Source: Prostheceraeus crozeri
Taxonomy: Eukaryota > Platyhelminthes > Polycladida > Euryleptidae
Length of the DNA: 64,000 nt
Direction: 5' to 3'
Assembly: GCA_907163375.1 (NCBI GenBank)
Contig: CAJQUW010007880.1
Span: forward strand, 654,374-718,373
Part shown: positions 24,644-37,304 of the stretch, one piece after another
Layout: each line of letters begins with the position of its first letter
Numbering within the stretch: the first letter of the stretch is position 1
Position numbers and translations under genes: made by a program
The notes under the pieces: model-generated
Told to the model about the DNA's origin: nothing
The model's database searches: none
What the model saw: only the letters and a program-made list of their open reading frames with translations

Positions 24644-26300
24644 CAGTCCGTTTCATAAAAAGTGGATCATCCTAAAATTTGACTAAATAAAGCATAAGTA
24701 TGATACAGAAAGCACTTTTCATGTTATTTCATGTCCCTAATATATTTAAATGTCCTTATATAATCTGATAAGCCATGATACAGTAACGGTTCTTAAGAAG
24801 CTAATATTTTGTGGCCCTACCCTTATTGTCAATGACATTACCAATTCGTCTAGGCATTGATTCGATGATATCGTTGATTTTTGACTGATCTAACTTTCTC
24901 CACTCTCTTTTTAACAGTGACGTAAGTTGTGATACGCCATCTGTAGGTAGCAGTGAACGACGAACGTTACGTTTTAGAATACTCCATACATTTTCTATGG
25001 GATTCAGATCAGGAGAACGAGCTGGCCAAGATAATGTCCTAAGCCCTAATTGAGACTTGCATAAGTTGACTCTACTACTCCTGTGACACGTAGCATTATC
25101 ATCCATAAATAACCAAGTCGATGGATCACCAAGTTGATCTGTCATTTGGTCAATGTTCATTCGTAAAACATTCACATAGCGTTCAGAATTCATGGTTCCT
25201 TGCTGTATGTGAAGTTCAGAGCGGCGATTGGTCCAAATGCCAGTCCAAATCAGTAGAGTCGCACCACCTTGTACCCGGGGACGACGTAAATGTCTCGGAA
25301 TTTCCTGATCAGATTTTATCCATAATCTCAATCGACCATCACTATCCTTCAGACGGACTGGTGCCTCATCAGACCAGACAACCCGATCCCATTGATTTCG
25401 CCAGTGACAATGACTCATTACCCATCTGAGACGTCTTTTTGTATGCTGATCTGATAATTCGATCTGAGAGGGCCTCTTACAGCTCTTGAAATTCGACTTA
25501 ATAAGTCGTCTACGAATAGTGGACTTAGAAATAGACGAGACTAGTGCAGCCATCTCAGTTAACGAGAGACTTGAATCAACTTTAACAAATCTCAAAATTA
25601 GGCGGTCTCTACGTTTGGATGTTTTGCGTGGACGGCCAGAGCCCTCTTTACGACAGAGTCGAAAATCATCATTATGCCATCGATGCACATTTGTGTAAGG
25701 GACATTTAGTCGCTTGCTTGTAGCTCGCAAAGAAAACCCTAGTTCTAGCAAGGCTGACACTTTGCCTTTTGTGAATGCGATTTCGTTATTGTTCATTTGT
25801 GCTTTGTATTGTTTTCAACCGGTAAGAGATAGATTTCTAGCTGAAAGCAATCAGGAGTGCTGCCAACACTACCGCAACGAAGTCAGGAAGCTATGGAACA
25901 TGAAGTCCAGTTAATCACATGTAGCAGTTACATTATTGTTGATGAATAATGGTGCTATACTGGCTCTGATTGACCGATTTTCTTTATTTTTGTTTTACTT
26001 GATAGCTTTTGGCTTGTAGAACAACATATTACATAACAAAGGAAACAAATGTAATTTTATAAGAGTGAGGTATGATTTTGTGTAACATTGCTAAATGAAG
26101 ATCAAATTATCTACTACTTTTTTATCTATAACAGGAAAACAACTCAATATTCATGCTTGAAATTTCCAACAATGATATTAGTAAGCACAACTGACATATC
26201 TTCCAAATTTCAGAGAAATTCGTTCAAGTTTGGCGGAGTTTGACAAAGTTGAAGTTAAGGCGATGTTTAAGGGTGATCCATTTTTTTATGAAACAATCTG
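24644..26300 (-). mobile_element. Complete Tc1-type transposon
   Basis: The inverted ends are CAGTCCGTTTCATAAAAAGT (left) and CAGATTGTTTCATAAAAAAA (right, opposite strand), each continuing into TGGATCA, and flanked by TA on both sides (24642-24643 and 26301-26302). The 1657-bp element encodes one full-length open transposase on the minus strand. Size, TA target and single gene are all normal for Tc1. An uninterrupted gene with recognisable ends makes this the youngest-looking cut-and-paste element in the window. It lies in the intron between the exons at 22029 and 26521. Confidence 0.9.
24801..25796 (-). CDS. Tc1-family transposase
   Basis: A 331-residue open frame. Residues 10-41 form the first helix-turn-helix (GKVSALLELGFSLRATSKRL...VHRWHN), followed by a GRPRK hook at 54-58 and a second DNA-binding helix region (about 75-110). 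The catalytic triad is complete: D143 in VVWSDEAP, D233 in WLFMDDNATCH and E268 in SPDLNPIENVW, with 34 residues between the last two (the DD34E spacing of Tc1). The length is typical for the family (about 340). It is expected to bind the element's own ends and catalyse cut-and-paste transposition at TA. No stop or frameshift is seen, so it may encode an active enzyme. The first ATG gives a normal N-terminus. Confidence 0.93.
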   Translation of the reverse strand: MNNNEIAFTKGKVSALLELGFSLRATSKRLNVPYTNVHRWHNDDFRLCRKEGSGRPRKTSKRRDRLILRFVKVDSSLSLTEMAALVSSISKSTIRRRLIKSNFKSCKRPSQIELSDQHTKRRLRWVMSHCHWRNQWDRVVWSDEAPVRLKDSDGRLRLWIKSDQEIPRHLRRPRVQGGATLLIWTGIWTNRRSELHIQQGTMNSERYVNVLRMNIDQMTDQLGDPSTWLFMDDNATCHRSSRVNLCKSQLGLRTLSWPARSPDLNPIENVWSILKRNVRRSLLPTDGVSQLTSLLKREWRKLDQSKINDIIESMPRRIGNVIDNKGRATKY

Positions 26301-26520
26301 TAGTAATGATTAGGGACGCCTAGATACTTTATTAGCTTAATAATATTGGCGTCTGGTAATGATTTCTGAAATTATTTTAACACCGGAACAAAATTAGACC
26401 ATCTCAGAACCATTTCAAGCCTACAGAGCTTCATTAAGGATCCATCGAAATTGCTGAGAGACAGTCAGGAAGGTGAGCGCATGCAAAAAATGAATGAAGC
26501 AACAACTATTTTCACTGCAC

Positions 26521-26715
26521 CTGTTCCTCTAACTGTTGTCGACTTTCTATCGCATGATTGCATTCTGCTTTACTCCGGCGAAGTTGCTCCTCGACAGAGG
26601 CTAGATCTTGTGCCAACTGGATCGACTTCTGTTGAGCTGACTGCGACTCAGCCTTTGTCGATGCGGCTTCTTTAGAACGCTCGCTCAAGTGTTCTGTCAA
26701 TTCTCGATGCGTTGC
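26521..26715 (-). CDS. Coiled-coil protein, exon
   Basis: A 195-bp phase-0 exon with acceptor ..atttcag and donor GTGCAG, reading ATHRELTEHLSERSKEAAST...RSKAECNHAIESRQQLEEQ. It is coiled-coil sequence throughout. Confidence 0.85.
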
Positions 26716-28307
26716 CTGAAATAATAAAATCGAATGAATTGACTAAGTAGACATATCAAGACTTAAATGCAACACGCATGATTGAAAAACATAAAAACCT
26801 GATGGTTTCAATAGCGGCAAAACAAGCAAAGGTATGATATAGCTATACAGTAGATGAAAATATTAGTATTATTAAGCAATCATTAAACTCTTTGAATAAA
26901 AAACAACTGAAAAGCTATAATAATATACATACTGAATCTAGCCAAAGAATACATACTGGCAAGGAAGGCAACAGGAACGTTGTTTACGCCTGCATGCATG
27001 CAGTCAACTTCAGCATTCTACTTTGTTAAATGATCATTTTTCATAAATAACAGTTCGCCATGTTGTTTATTTGGTTGGCCGATGCCCGAGTTTGTGAAAA
27101 TTTGCCGAGTGCACTAAAGCATCATCAGATGCATGCAATCTTGCATGGTAAGAAGTGTATCATTGAAGAACTCACTGAAGTCATACACTGAAGCATCTCA
27201 TTCATGGTAATACCCAATGCTCGCAACTCTCGATTAAGAAATTAACGAAAAATTAACGTCTTAAATTATTAGTATTCAGGAGATAAACACTATGTAATGA
27301 ACCAGTGTTTTATCATTAGTGTGCATCAATTTCATTTTGAAGGTGAATTTGAGTTTTCAAAAGATATAAGCTGCAAAAATTCTTGTAATTTTTATTGGGA
27401 GAGGTGCAAATACATGCAGGCCTACATGTAGTTCACGATTAGAATCGGAATTTGTAATTCCTATTGTCATAGGTGAACCTTTTTGACCCACCGTATCATC
27501 TATGCTAATTCCGTCATTGGCGTGATTTCCTGTTTTTAAAGGACAAGGATTATAAGCTGGTAAATAAACTGTGCATTGTAATGAAAAAAATGCTTTCAAC
27601 AAGTTAATGTATTTTCTATGCAAACATATCACTGCTGTATTTTTAAATGTTCGACAGATCTGCCTTTGACCGTTTTTGACATATGCGTACGAAATGAACA
27701 TCTTCATTTTCTAACTTCTTCCATGAACTAAAGGAATGTAACTCATGTAAGAAGACAGCTGCAATTAATTGAACTGCAATCTGATGAATCACGTATTACA
27801 GATTCATCAACCATCTCATAATTAGACTACAAATCGCAGATGTCATTGCGGAGGAGTTTTTCCCAGGAATAAGCTGTGTGTTCAAATCAGTAGATTTGGC
27901 GCTTACAAGAAATATTATGATATGATGTGTAAAAATCCATAACGTGTCACTGCTGACATGCGTATCATAGGCTCGCTTAATGACACGTGTTTTATAGGCA
28001 ATGTAGTACTCATCTTCATATTAAATGTGCAATATGATAAAAGGCTTGTACATTTATCGCATGAAAAGATGGAAATAAATGCATAACTGGTGAACCTTGC
28101 TAACTTTGACGCACTTCTGATGTCTCAGTTAACCGCAATCATCAACTTTAGGAGACGAGATGACGTCACATCTGCCAATGATCCGATATGCCACTGTTAG
28201 CAAGCTTCGTGCCGAATGAGCTATGCGTAAGAGGATCAACGCACAGGGAGCAATGCATTTCATTCGCAGAACGTCACTTGTTCATGTTCTCTGACCACAT
28301 GCAAAAT
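26716..28307 (-). other. Intron of coiled-coil gene
   Basis: AT-rich intron. Frames at 27357-27707 are short and show no family features. Nothing else seen. Confidence 0.35.
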
Positions 28308-28783
28308 CTCCAAAATAGCAAGATCCTAAGGACCTTGCCTTCTACATCTTTCCGAAAGACAAAAGACTGAGCATATTAATGTGTAATATGTTCACAGGAC
28401 GAGTTCATTTTAAATCGACGAGGCACAGAGCTGTATGTTCGGAACATTTAAAAGAAAATGATAAAATAAAATATTTAAGATATATGATGCTGAATGAATA
28501 TTGCAAAAGCAGACAGCCTTTGTCCCACCTGAGTAAGAAGGTTAAGGAGGTTGCACCATGCTTGAAAATGGGACGCAAAATGGTTACAATTTTCTCTCGC
28601 AAAAAGACGAATAATTTAGAAAAACTCAATGGAAGTCGCACTAAATTAGAAATGAAACTATTAACTAAGTCTCGAGTGAGATTCTTTTCCGAGGAAATGG
28701 ATGTGGATTTTGATCGTTTTTGTGTGATGTACGACTCTTCAGAAAGTGAAGAGAGCCAAGTTGCTCCAGTTCGTCTAGCCTAA
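28308..28783 (+). pseudogene. THAP-domain-like reading frame
   Basis: From about 28332 the plus strand reads KDLAFYIFPKDKRLSIL...FTGRVHFKS...RAVCSEHLKEND. The FY.FPKD block followed by V-C-S-E-H-L/F is the second half of a THAP zinc finger (C2CH DNA-binding domain), including its final C-x2-H. The first Cys pair would lie upstream, where this frame is closed; a tag at 28314 could be a splice acceptor or simply a stop. The C-terminal part is lysine-rich and ends in an acidic Ser/Glu tail (SSESEESQ). AATAAA-like sequence lies about 130 bp past the stop. It could be a transposase relic (several DNA transposons use THAP domains) or the last exon of a small host gene lying antisense in an intron. 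Confidence 0.45.
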
Positions 28784-29899
28784 AGGTTCATTTTCCTGAT
28801 GATTAAAAACTTGTTGTGTTGAATTGCAGCACCGGTACATTTCTTGTAGTTATCGTATATTTATGATACATATGGTAAATGTAGCAAATGTGCATTTCAG
28901 AATCTGACAACTAATAAACAGTGAACAATCAGCTGTTGTATTTTGTCTTTCGTAGGTGTGAGTGTGTTGCATTGTGATCAGCTGTAGCTATATATTTTAT
29001 CTTGTTATCTTTCGATATATCTCATTCAAGAATAATTTAGTTACCTTAGGTCCGGCATTTACAGAGATTTCTTTGCTTGCATACTACAAGGTACCTCTAT
29101 CAGCCAACCACAGCGAACCTCCCGTGCTCCTGTTTAGTGTTCGGCGCTCTGCTTCTCAGTAATACGGGAATTGGCAGCTGTGACGTCATCATCAATCTTT
29201 GACATGAATTTGCAGGCAAACTTGCGAACAAATAAGTGGGAAAGTGACAGGAAATCGTCGTAGTGATTCAATACTCAATATTCAGAGATAAATTCGCTTC
29301 TGAAATGGACCGAACTACACATTAAATTACATTGCAGGATCATACCAGCAATTTCCTCGTTGTCTTGACCAGCATTTATCAAATACTAAATAATGGTGAG
29401 GACTGATAGAAGCAGTTGAATTTGTAATCACTTGGTCGCTTTAAATTGAAAGAGTAAATTATAAAAAATCTGCCCTGTGGAAATGATAAAAAAACAACAG
29501 AAATCAGACAGATTCAAAGTTTCAAAGGGCATTTTTCAGAATACAAATTAAAAAATATTGATAAAGCATTTTGGAGATAGAAAATTTCATCACAGAATTA
29601 GTGACGTGACCAAATCACAAAATCAACCACCAAACCCCTTATTATTTTTCATTGCTCATTTTAACGAATCCCGTGAACCAGAAGTTTTTGTCCCAAATTG
29701 ACAGAAATCAGTTCATTAGAGAAAAATTATGGTCATTGACGCTAAACTATCATGCATCACTGCATCAATTTTCTAATTACACTATCTACTGCGGTATCTT
29801 CCACGTGAAACTCATAAATTATCGAATCAATAATTACTTAATTGCTGCACACTGAATCTGCGTATTATCTGATAATCCTTCGCTCTTTTTGCCTTCAGC
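28784..29899. other. Intronic, no gene recognised
   Basis: AT-rich DNA between the THAP-like frame and the LINE fragment. No supported feature on either strand. Confidence 0.35.
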
Positions 29900-30624
29900 T
29901 CGATATACAAATTGCTTGCAGATTCACTTCCAGCAAGAGCAGTCTTTTGGCTATTGAAAGTTGGTCGGCGGATACTTGGCAGATCCAGGACCTCTTCAAG
30001 AGAACTGCATTCACTCACCTGCTGGTATGGCGGCCCGGTCACTGCGATGTGATAGGCAATGAGGGAGCAGATGAGAACGCCAAAGAAGCCACCTCCATCA
30101 ATGAGCTGCCCAGAGGAGTGTCCTTCCCCAGTGCTAAGGCAGCTATCAAACGCAGAGCAAAGGACCAACCAATACATCATACTCGTATCAAAACAGTATA
30201 CGAGAACGTCTTCCGCTCCGTAGATATCTCCCAAGTTACTAACAGGAAAGAAGCTTTGCCATTGGCCCGCTTGAGATCTGGACATTGCAGGAAGCTAGCA
30301 GCCTGCGATAGCCTTATGAACCTATCAGTTGATCTAATCTGCAGGAGGTGTGGAGGTCCCCAAACAGTCCAACACTGGTTGGTTGATTGCCTAGCCCTCG
30401 ATCGCCCGCGCCTCGAGGTATTTGACAGTCATACAGTGCCTCTCTTAACCCCTGAGACCCACCCCGCAAAAGTGGTTACACTGGTCAAGCGCTCTCTTTT
30501 TTTTAGGGCACTTCGTGCGTGTACCTCAACAGCAACAGCGAGAGAAGTAATACTGGCAAGCATAAGTTACTTGCCAGCCGTCAGTTTTCTGATTGCGATC
30601 ACGTGGATTTTGCATTATGAATGA
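29900..30624 (+). mobile_element. LINE 3' end with RNase H domain
   Basis: The plus-strand frame shows the C-terminal part of an RNase H domain: FTSSKSSLLAIES, then HLLVWRPGHCDVIGNEGADE, followed by ENAKEA. After that come LARLRSGHCRKLAACDSL and a C-x2-C...H-x4-C knuckle (ICRRCGGPQTVQHWLVDC). This order (RNase H then a knuckle) is that of I/R1/Jockey-group LINEs that carry RNase H. The usual T-D-S motif reads T-S-S, so a catalytic Asp appears lost, while the final G-N-E..A-D is kept. The reverse transcriptase and endonuclease are absent (5' truncation). It lies antisense to the host gene, in an intron. Confidence 0.75.
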
Positions 30625-31241
30625 GGGATTGGACGCAATTTATAGCAGGTTTAGCTACCAATGATGAGTTACTTGCAACACTACCCATACACTACCTCGT
30701 CCAATGACGGTCCATACTGTTATTTGATTACTTCGATATCTCACTGAAATCTTCTATTGCTCTATTACTTGATATTGATGGATGCAAGCAGCACATCTAA
30801 GCTATCAGTTACTGTCAATCCTTCATTTGTAATCAGTTAACATCACTTGATTGCAGCTTGCAAAGATAATAACTGTAAAATGGAATGTCGTTGATGACCA
30901 CGACACCAATCTCTATTGCATAATCTGTGCGCCTACGTGGGTACTGCTCAATCTACAGATATCAAGCAACTGTTCTTGATTGCTAAAAAAATGAATCAAT
31001 TCTCGGCGTTTATATGAGTGACTTGCAAACACGGCTAGCAAGACGTGCAACCAGTGCGGGACAGATAAAAAAAAATACGGTACTATGGATTGATATCAGC
31101 TTGCGGCCTCGATCACTCAATCGTTTTGTAACTTACAATTCTATCTATATCAATTTGATAATGTAGTTAAGGCAATCAACTTGCATCGCTAGAACACCCT
31201 ATGCGAATATATTCTGCATTATGTGACCGAGTTTTACGAAC
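30625..31241 (-). other. Intron of coiled-coil gene
   Basis: Non-coding; nothing recognised. Confidence 0.4.
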
Positions 31242-31385
31242 CTGCAAAGCCGTTAATTGAGATTTGACCTCATCATATCGCGTGTTGCTGTCTAACAGAT
31301 CTTTATGAGATCTTCTTCGAGCGTCCTCCTTTTCGTCAACTTCCCGTTGCATTCTCGCCAAAGTCTCTTCGTAGCGACTCACCTC
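31242..31385 (-). CDS. Coiled-coil protein, exon
   Basis: A 144-bp phase-0 exon with acceptor ..atttcag, reading EVSRYEETLARMQREVDEKE...RYDEVKSQLTALQ. The donor is GTTCGT, weaker than at the other exons, but reading past it leads quickly out of coiled-coil sequence. Confidence 0.8.
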
Positions 31386-34300
31386 CTGAAATGATCGTGC
31401 GTGTTAGGATAGGGAATTTAAGGAATTAAAAATATTTCATCTTTTCATCTCCAATAATGGCATTAAATCGAACTTATCACGTTAGACTATTTGGAAGATA
31501 TCATATGGAACCAATTTAACTTAAAATCATAATACTTACGACTTTTTTTAAATCTGCGACACACTATGCATGATTCTGAATCTAAGGATCATACTGATAA
31601 TAATAATAATATTTGTATTTGAATGAAATCAGATGCAGATTCCAACTGAAGGCAGAAATGGGATCAAATGATTTATGGCTTTACAAAATGTTCGTCATTT
31701 AGAATACGGACAATATGATGAAAGACATAACAGCAAAGAGGCAATAAAAGTCTTTATAACAATCTATTTATGGTCCCCTGGTCCCCTTGAACTGGCCAAC
31801 AGTTGCAACGTTTATATCTTCGGCCCTTTTCTTAAAGATACAGAGAATGAAAATATGACCATCTTGATTTGTAGCGCATTATCCATAAGTTAGGCATCTA
31901 CAATTGAGGTGAATGACCTGAAATAATTCTTACCTTAATTCCGCTAATTTTGTTAAAACATCTTTGTGCTTGAGATTAAAACTTGCTACTGAGTTACCGC
32001 ACTTTTTCATACTGTGGCGTGCGTATTCATCCATGTCACCCAGTGTCTTCATCTTGCATGTGACATGTTTAGCACATGGTCCTCATCGCATTTGCGAAAC
32101 ATTCCGCGATATGTTTGAAATGTGTTTGTCAATAGTTCTTAATCGCACTGGCCAAAATAAATTCTTGAAAGCTCCATCAATAATTTCTGTTTTGAATGAG
32201 TGCAATCCAATTTCCTTTTACTTCCATTTTCAATCATGACCCGATGAAGTATCTGGATCGTAGCTATAGTCATTTTTACGCCAAAACTTCATGGAAACGC
32301 GGTTCAACGCGATTTTCATGTTCGCGCGACCAATTTTTGGTTATTTAATGTGTCGAAAGTATGAATGACCCTCACCTACTTACAAATATGACTTTTGCTG
32401 AGTTCGATCCTGCTTTTCTGACATCTACCATGAAAAATTGTAGAAAACATGATTGACAACATCGTAAACCATTCGCATCATCCAAAATGTTGAATATCGC
32501 AGTTGGGAGAACCAAAATGGGACATTATACTCACGAAGTTCAGATCTGGAAGTGATTTCAACATCGCTGGACATTATATTGGGTGAAAATACGGACATCA
32601 GAACGGAAGGATTTTCACCCTTGGTCTAAAACACTCAGTGAGTACAGACGTTGTGAGATCGTTCTCGATTTATACGAACATCTCGATTTGTCCGATTCAT
32701 AAATTGACACATATTAAATAATACAGGACGTGTACATAATCAATTATTCAGTAGCTTTCAAAATTAATTAATCTATTCGTCAAACAAACGCAGATGCTAT
32801 TGACTGCATTGCACATTTTTACAATTTGAAACATAAAAGTCCGGAATTAAAAATTTTTTGTGTACACCGGTGTTTGTTTCCAAATTTTGTGGTACAACTA
32901 GTATTCATATTTCTGAATTTTATGCTTAATTCGATATCGACGTGGTTCTCCTTAGTTGGTGGCACCTCACGCAGCATGAGCAAGGTTTGTAAACCTAAAC
33001 TTTTGCTACTTTCGAATCCGATTTCGTGCATAGCAGTCAGTAGCAAGATGACTTTGGAACTGTGGCATTTATTTAATTGAGTTTTAGGTGCTTCCTCTCC
33101 AATGAGCATTTTGTTCGTGGGTAGATTTGAACTTCCTTTCTTCTGATCGCTCATCCATGACATCGTTCAATGTTCATTGAGACCGCATAGAAAGAGTATA
33201 GATCTCATAAAAAATACAGCAATGCATTCTTATGCGCAACAGTAACCGCATTCTCACGCATCACAATAATATGAAGCACACGACTGGACCATAAATAATG
33301 ATCATGAATCCTTTCTATAACACTGAAAGGGGCCTAAATTGTAGTCTGTAACCTTTAAGTCGACTGCTTTCCCTCATTTTCGAAGCTGGTGTCGTCGACG
33401 TGAGACAAGGAACTCATTCGTGAAGAGCTGCTAGCTTAGAAAGTAAGAAGAAATCGGTCATTCGGTCAATTTCAATAGCTTCGCTTGCTCGAGCAAGCAT
33501 TCATCATTTGTATACAAGATGAATGTGACCTTGATAATCAAAGCGAACGTGATAATGAATAGTCAGATATAAAGATTTGTATAATACGTCAAACTTGTTC
33601 TTTATTTTCTGATACTCTGCTTCAATAGCGTGCAATTACAAGCGGCGAAACGATGTGAAAGTTTGAAGGCAACTATCAGGCGGAAGTTCTTGTAAATTAT
33701 TTTCATGCAATCCCTATCTTTTTGTTTCATAATGACACAGCATGTCAACGTGGTCGTTGCGTAGATTAGATCCAGTCTTGATTGAAAAAAATGGTAATAG
33801 GTCATAAGTTGCCTACTATGTACTACAATGTACATTTGTGCATACACGTTTGTACTCATTACTAAATATTAAAAGAGAATAACAATTACTAAGTGCAAAC
33901 CAGCCAGCACCTTTTGCCCTGACCACACTCGCCTGACCAGGGATTGGAACTAATGTGAGAACCGCAAGTCAACTAGCAATTGAGTTCGGTTACAGAAGAA
34001 AAAGAATGCAAGTGCATGAAGATACGCGAAGTAGTCATCCTCATATAGATTATTCTTAGACAATAGGAAAAACCAGGAAAATGCTTCAGCAATTCTATTT
34101 TTGGACTGATAATAGTCCATTTTTTCAATGATAAATTTCAAAATATATGCAAAAAATGTAATCGATTATTTTACTGTCAAAATATACTTGCATCGTCCAA
34201 TTTATTAGTGAGAAAGCTAATATGAGAGAAGGAACTACGCAAACCGTAGCCCAATTTTGTGATCATCACAGAATATGCCCCACATCTATTTGCATCAAGG

Positions 34301-35806
34301 AAATAGATGGAAGAATACCTTAGGAAATCTCTCTGCACATTCTTCCACCATCAGAACAGTCATTCTCTACTATCATTACACTGAACACACGTACACGCAT
34401 AGAAACTCTCGTAATAAAATCCCACATCAATAATCACACGCCTCTCATGAATAACAACATCCTATCTGAATATTTACATTTATTTTCATAATATGCACTT
34501 TGCTGGAATGCATAAATTGTTAATAAAATTCGTCTGGCTGTATTTTCTCCTGTGTATATTCCTTTTTGTATTCGTCACTTGGCAATTGTCACTGAGAATG
34601 GTTCGTCCTGCGTACTGATACCCGTCTGACAATAAATCATGGTCAAAAAGCAATTTCATTTCATCACTTAACCAAGCGAAAAAATATGACGAAAAAGTCA
34701 ATCAACCAAAATTAGTGTTACATGGTGAATCACGTAAGAGTCACACCACATTGAAATTAAGAGGTGCGTGCAAAGAGGAAATGTTGGAAGTAACTCATAT
34801 CAAGCATTTCACTTGATTTTGGCACATGATTTAGGCAATGTTTCATGAGTTCCCTGATGAAAGAATATGTCTCAAGATCCAGTATTGAGTATATAAAGTA
34901 GTATATCCATGCAATGCCTAACTCAGTTGCAATGGAGAGTAAAAAAAGAAAGCCGCTTAATTTTCGAACGTTGAGAGGATCATTACATTTGTCGGTTCTG
35001 GTTATGTTGGATATAATCCCACTAATAATTTTTTTTAATGAATCGCAACTATTTACAGGCAATATACTCACAGTTATCCCAACATTTTTTCAAAAAGATA
35101 TTTGACTCATAATAACTTTTATGCATCAAGATCTATGACATGTGCAGTATCTACAATGCAAATATTCATCAGACTGATACTCGTAATGAATAATAAGAAT
35201 TAATTTAGGCAAGATTTGACAATATAGTTATCAGAAAAACCGCAAAATTACCGCAAAATTATTGAATGCATGCACCGCTCAAAATCGAATAAATGAATCC
35301 TCCTTTCCTGTTGATACAGGTCAATTCATTTATGAGGATGTCTTTTCGGCACATTGATTGTGTATATATCTAATCTTCACATATTTGCATGCAATTGATT
35401 TTATTACACTACTATTCTGTTGATTTTGATTCCATATTGGCACAATTCGATTTAAAAAGACATGTTTCTGAGTTCAAATGAAAACAATTGGCGAATTTGA
35501 CTAAATATTATTACAACAATTATGAATTGTCATGAAATTGTCTTAAAGAAGCTGATAATGCATCCTACATGTACGAGTAAATTGTGCAGTATTTTACTAG
35601 ATTTTTGTTTCCAGAGCGAATGCAACAACTGACAAAAATTTGAAGATATACAAAATTGATCCAAGAATAAGATGAATGATAGGAGGACCACTATATGTTC
35701 ATGATTTTTCAAAAACTACATACTTCAAGCATCTACGCAAAATTCACACATGATAGGCAGGTTACATGACGTCTTATAATCATTTGAAAAAACGCAAATC
35801 ACTCAC
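31386..35806 (-). other. Large intron of coiled-coil gene
   Basis: About 4.4 kb of AT-rich intron. Short frames at 31964-32239, 32819-33163 and 34757-35071 show no family signature. A small (aat)n run lies near 31600. No transposon ends were recognised. Confidence 0.35.
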
Positions 35807-36139
35807 CTGAGTGTGCATGCTTTCAGCTTTCTGTAGAATTTGTATTTGAACATTAATTCCTCTGATTTGATTCTCTGACTCTATCATCTGTTGCTGCATA
35901 TTTCTCAGTTTTTCATCCGATTCCTCACGCTCTCGTTTCAGTGTAGAAATTTGATCATCTTTTTCGCGAGTGCGAGATGAAGATTCGTCTAACCGCCGTT
36001 TTGCACTTTCCAGCTCATCTTGAAGCTGTAGGATCAAATGCTTGGCTTGAGACAATTGCTTTTCCAGTTCAGAGGCAAAGGATGTCTTTGACTTTAGCTT
36101 GTCATTGAGCTGAGAGATCAAATTCACCTGATCCTCCAT
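35807..36139 (-). CDS. Coiled-coil protein, exon
   Basis: A phase-0 exon of 111 codons with acceptor ..ttttgcag and donor GTGAGT (upstream edge certain to one base). It reads MEDQVNLISQLNDKLKSK...LEKQLSQAKHLILQLQDELE...QKAESMHTQ. The leading Met is simply the first codon of the exon, since coiled-coil coding exists upstream. Strong heptad pattern throughout. Confidence 0.85.
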
Positions 36140-37109
36140 CTGCAAAACGTCAATAAAAAGTGTTTGTTGAAATATCTTTACGTCAAACACTGGGTTTGGC
36201 AATTATAGTGAGATGGAAATATATTTATATATGTCTATATATTTGTCTATATACTGTAGAACGAATGTACATAGGTTGATCTATTCTACCCCTCAATATT
36301 TTTTTTCAATGTGTTCAAGGAACTTGCTTGCATTTTTGTCACGCTGTTGGTGATTAATGCTAAGACTAACTAGCAAGTAGAAAATAATTCAATTGCCATT
36401 TGAATGTCTCAATCATGCATCTGCATTAACCTATTGGTTATCGACTGCTATTTTAGCAACTGAATGACAATATTGTGAACGGATGCTGCAGCATATAAAC
36501 ATCAAGTTTCTCAATCTTCGATTTTAGATAACGGTTAATGGATTATTGAGTCTGATGTCAAAAGTTGATAGTATGACTTTTGAGTATTACAATTAAGATC
36601 CGTGGATTTTTCCTTTCCATGAGCGACTACAGAATGGCCTACTTCTGCTATGTCGTCTTATTTGATTTTATATCACAAGGGTTCATGAAGCATGTAAATA
36701 GGCTTCACTTTTTATTGTATAATTATGCGTCAATATAATTGTATAAATAATAAAAATTGCCGAACCCAAGTATCTTAGTCCTGTATGCATTATCCGGATA
36801 TAATAAAGAAATTAAGGATGACGAGGTGCGAAATAAGCTGAAGCTCTCGAAAATGCTAAATGATAGTTGCATGACTATGTAGTTAGGCAATAAAGAAAAT
36901 TCATATAACCTACTTTTTAAAGGTTTCCTAGTGTGAAGAATTGGCCGAAAATTGCAACATGTTTCTGCCTCATTACTAACATCTATAATTAGTAATGTAT
37001 TTCAAAATAGGAAACTTTCCTTCAGTAAAGTGTTGTTATAAGCAAATTTCAAAATGAGCGCAGTAAGAAAATCCAGATAATTATTTCTGTTATACATCAA
37101 ATTGTTTAC
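36140..37109 (-). other. Intron of coiled-coil gene
   Basis: Non-coding; nothing recognised. Confidence 0.4.
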
Positions 37110-37304
37110 CTGACTAGTCATCTGGGGCTCCCGTTCTCGCAGTCCATTAAGTTCAAGCTGCAATCGATCAGCTTCTGTTTTATATGCTCTACCTTCCTGG
37201 GCGATTTGTGTGGATTCTTTACGTGTCAAATCCATCTCCCGACGCAAGCGCTCGACATTAGATCGTTCGTTTGCAAGTGATTGTTCTGCAGCAGTGCAAC
37301 GTTC
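37110..37304 (-). CDS. Coiled-coil protein, exon
   Basis: A 195-bp phase-0 exon, acceptor ..tttcag and donor GTAAAC, reading ERCTAAEQSLANERSNVERL...LNGLREREPQMTSQ. One proline near its end may mark a break between coiled-coil segments. Confidence 0.85.

Noticed and set aside
29827-30285. Minus-strand 152-codon frame
   Set aside because: It is the antisense shadow of the LINE RNase H frame and shows no domain.
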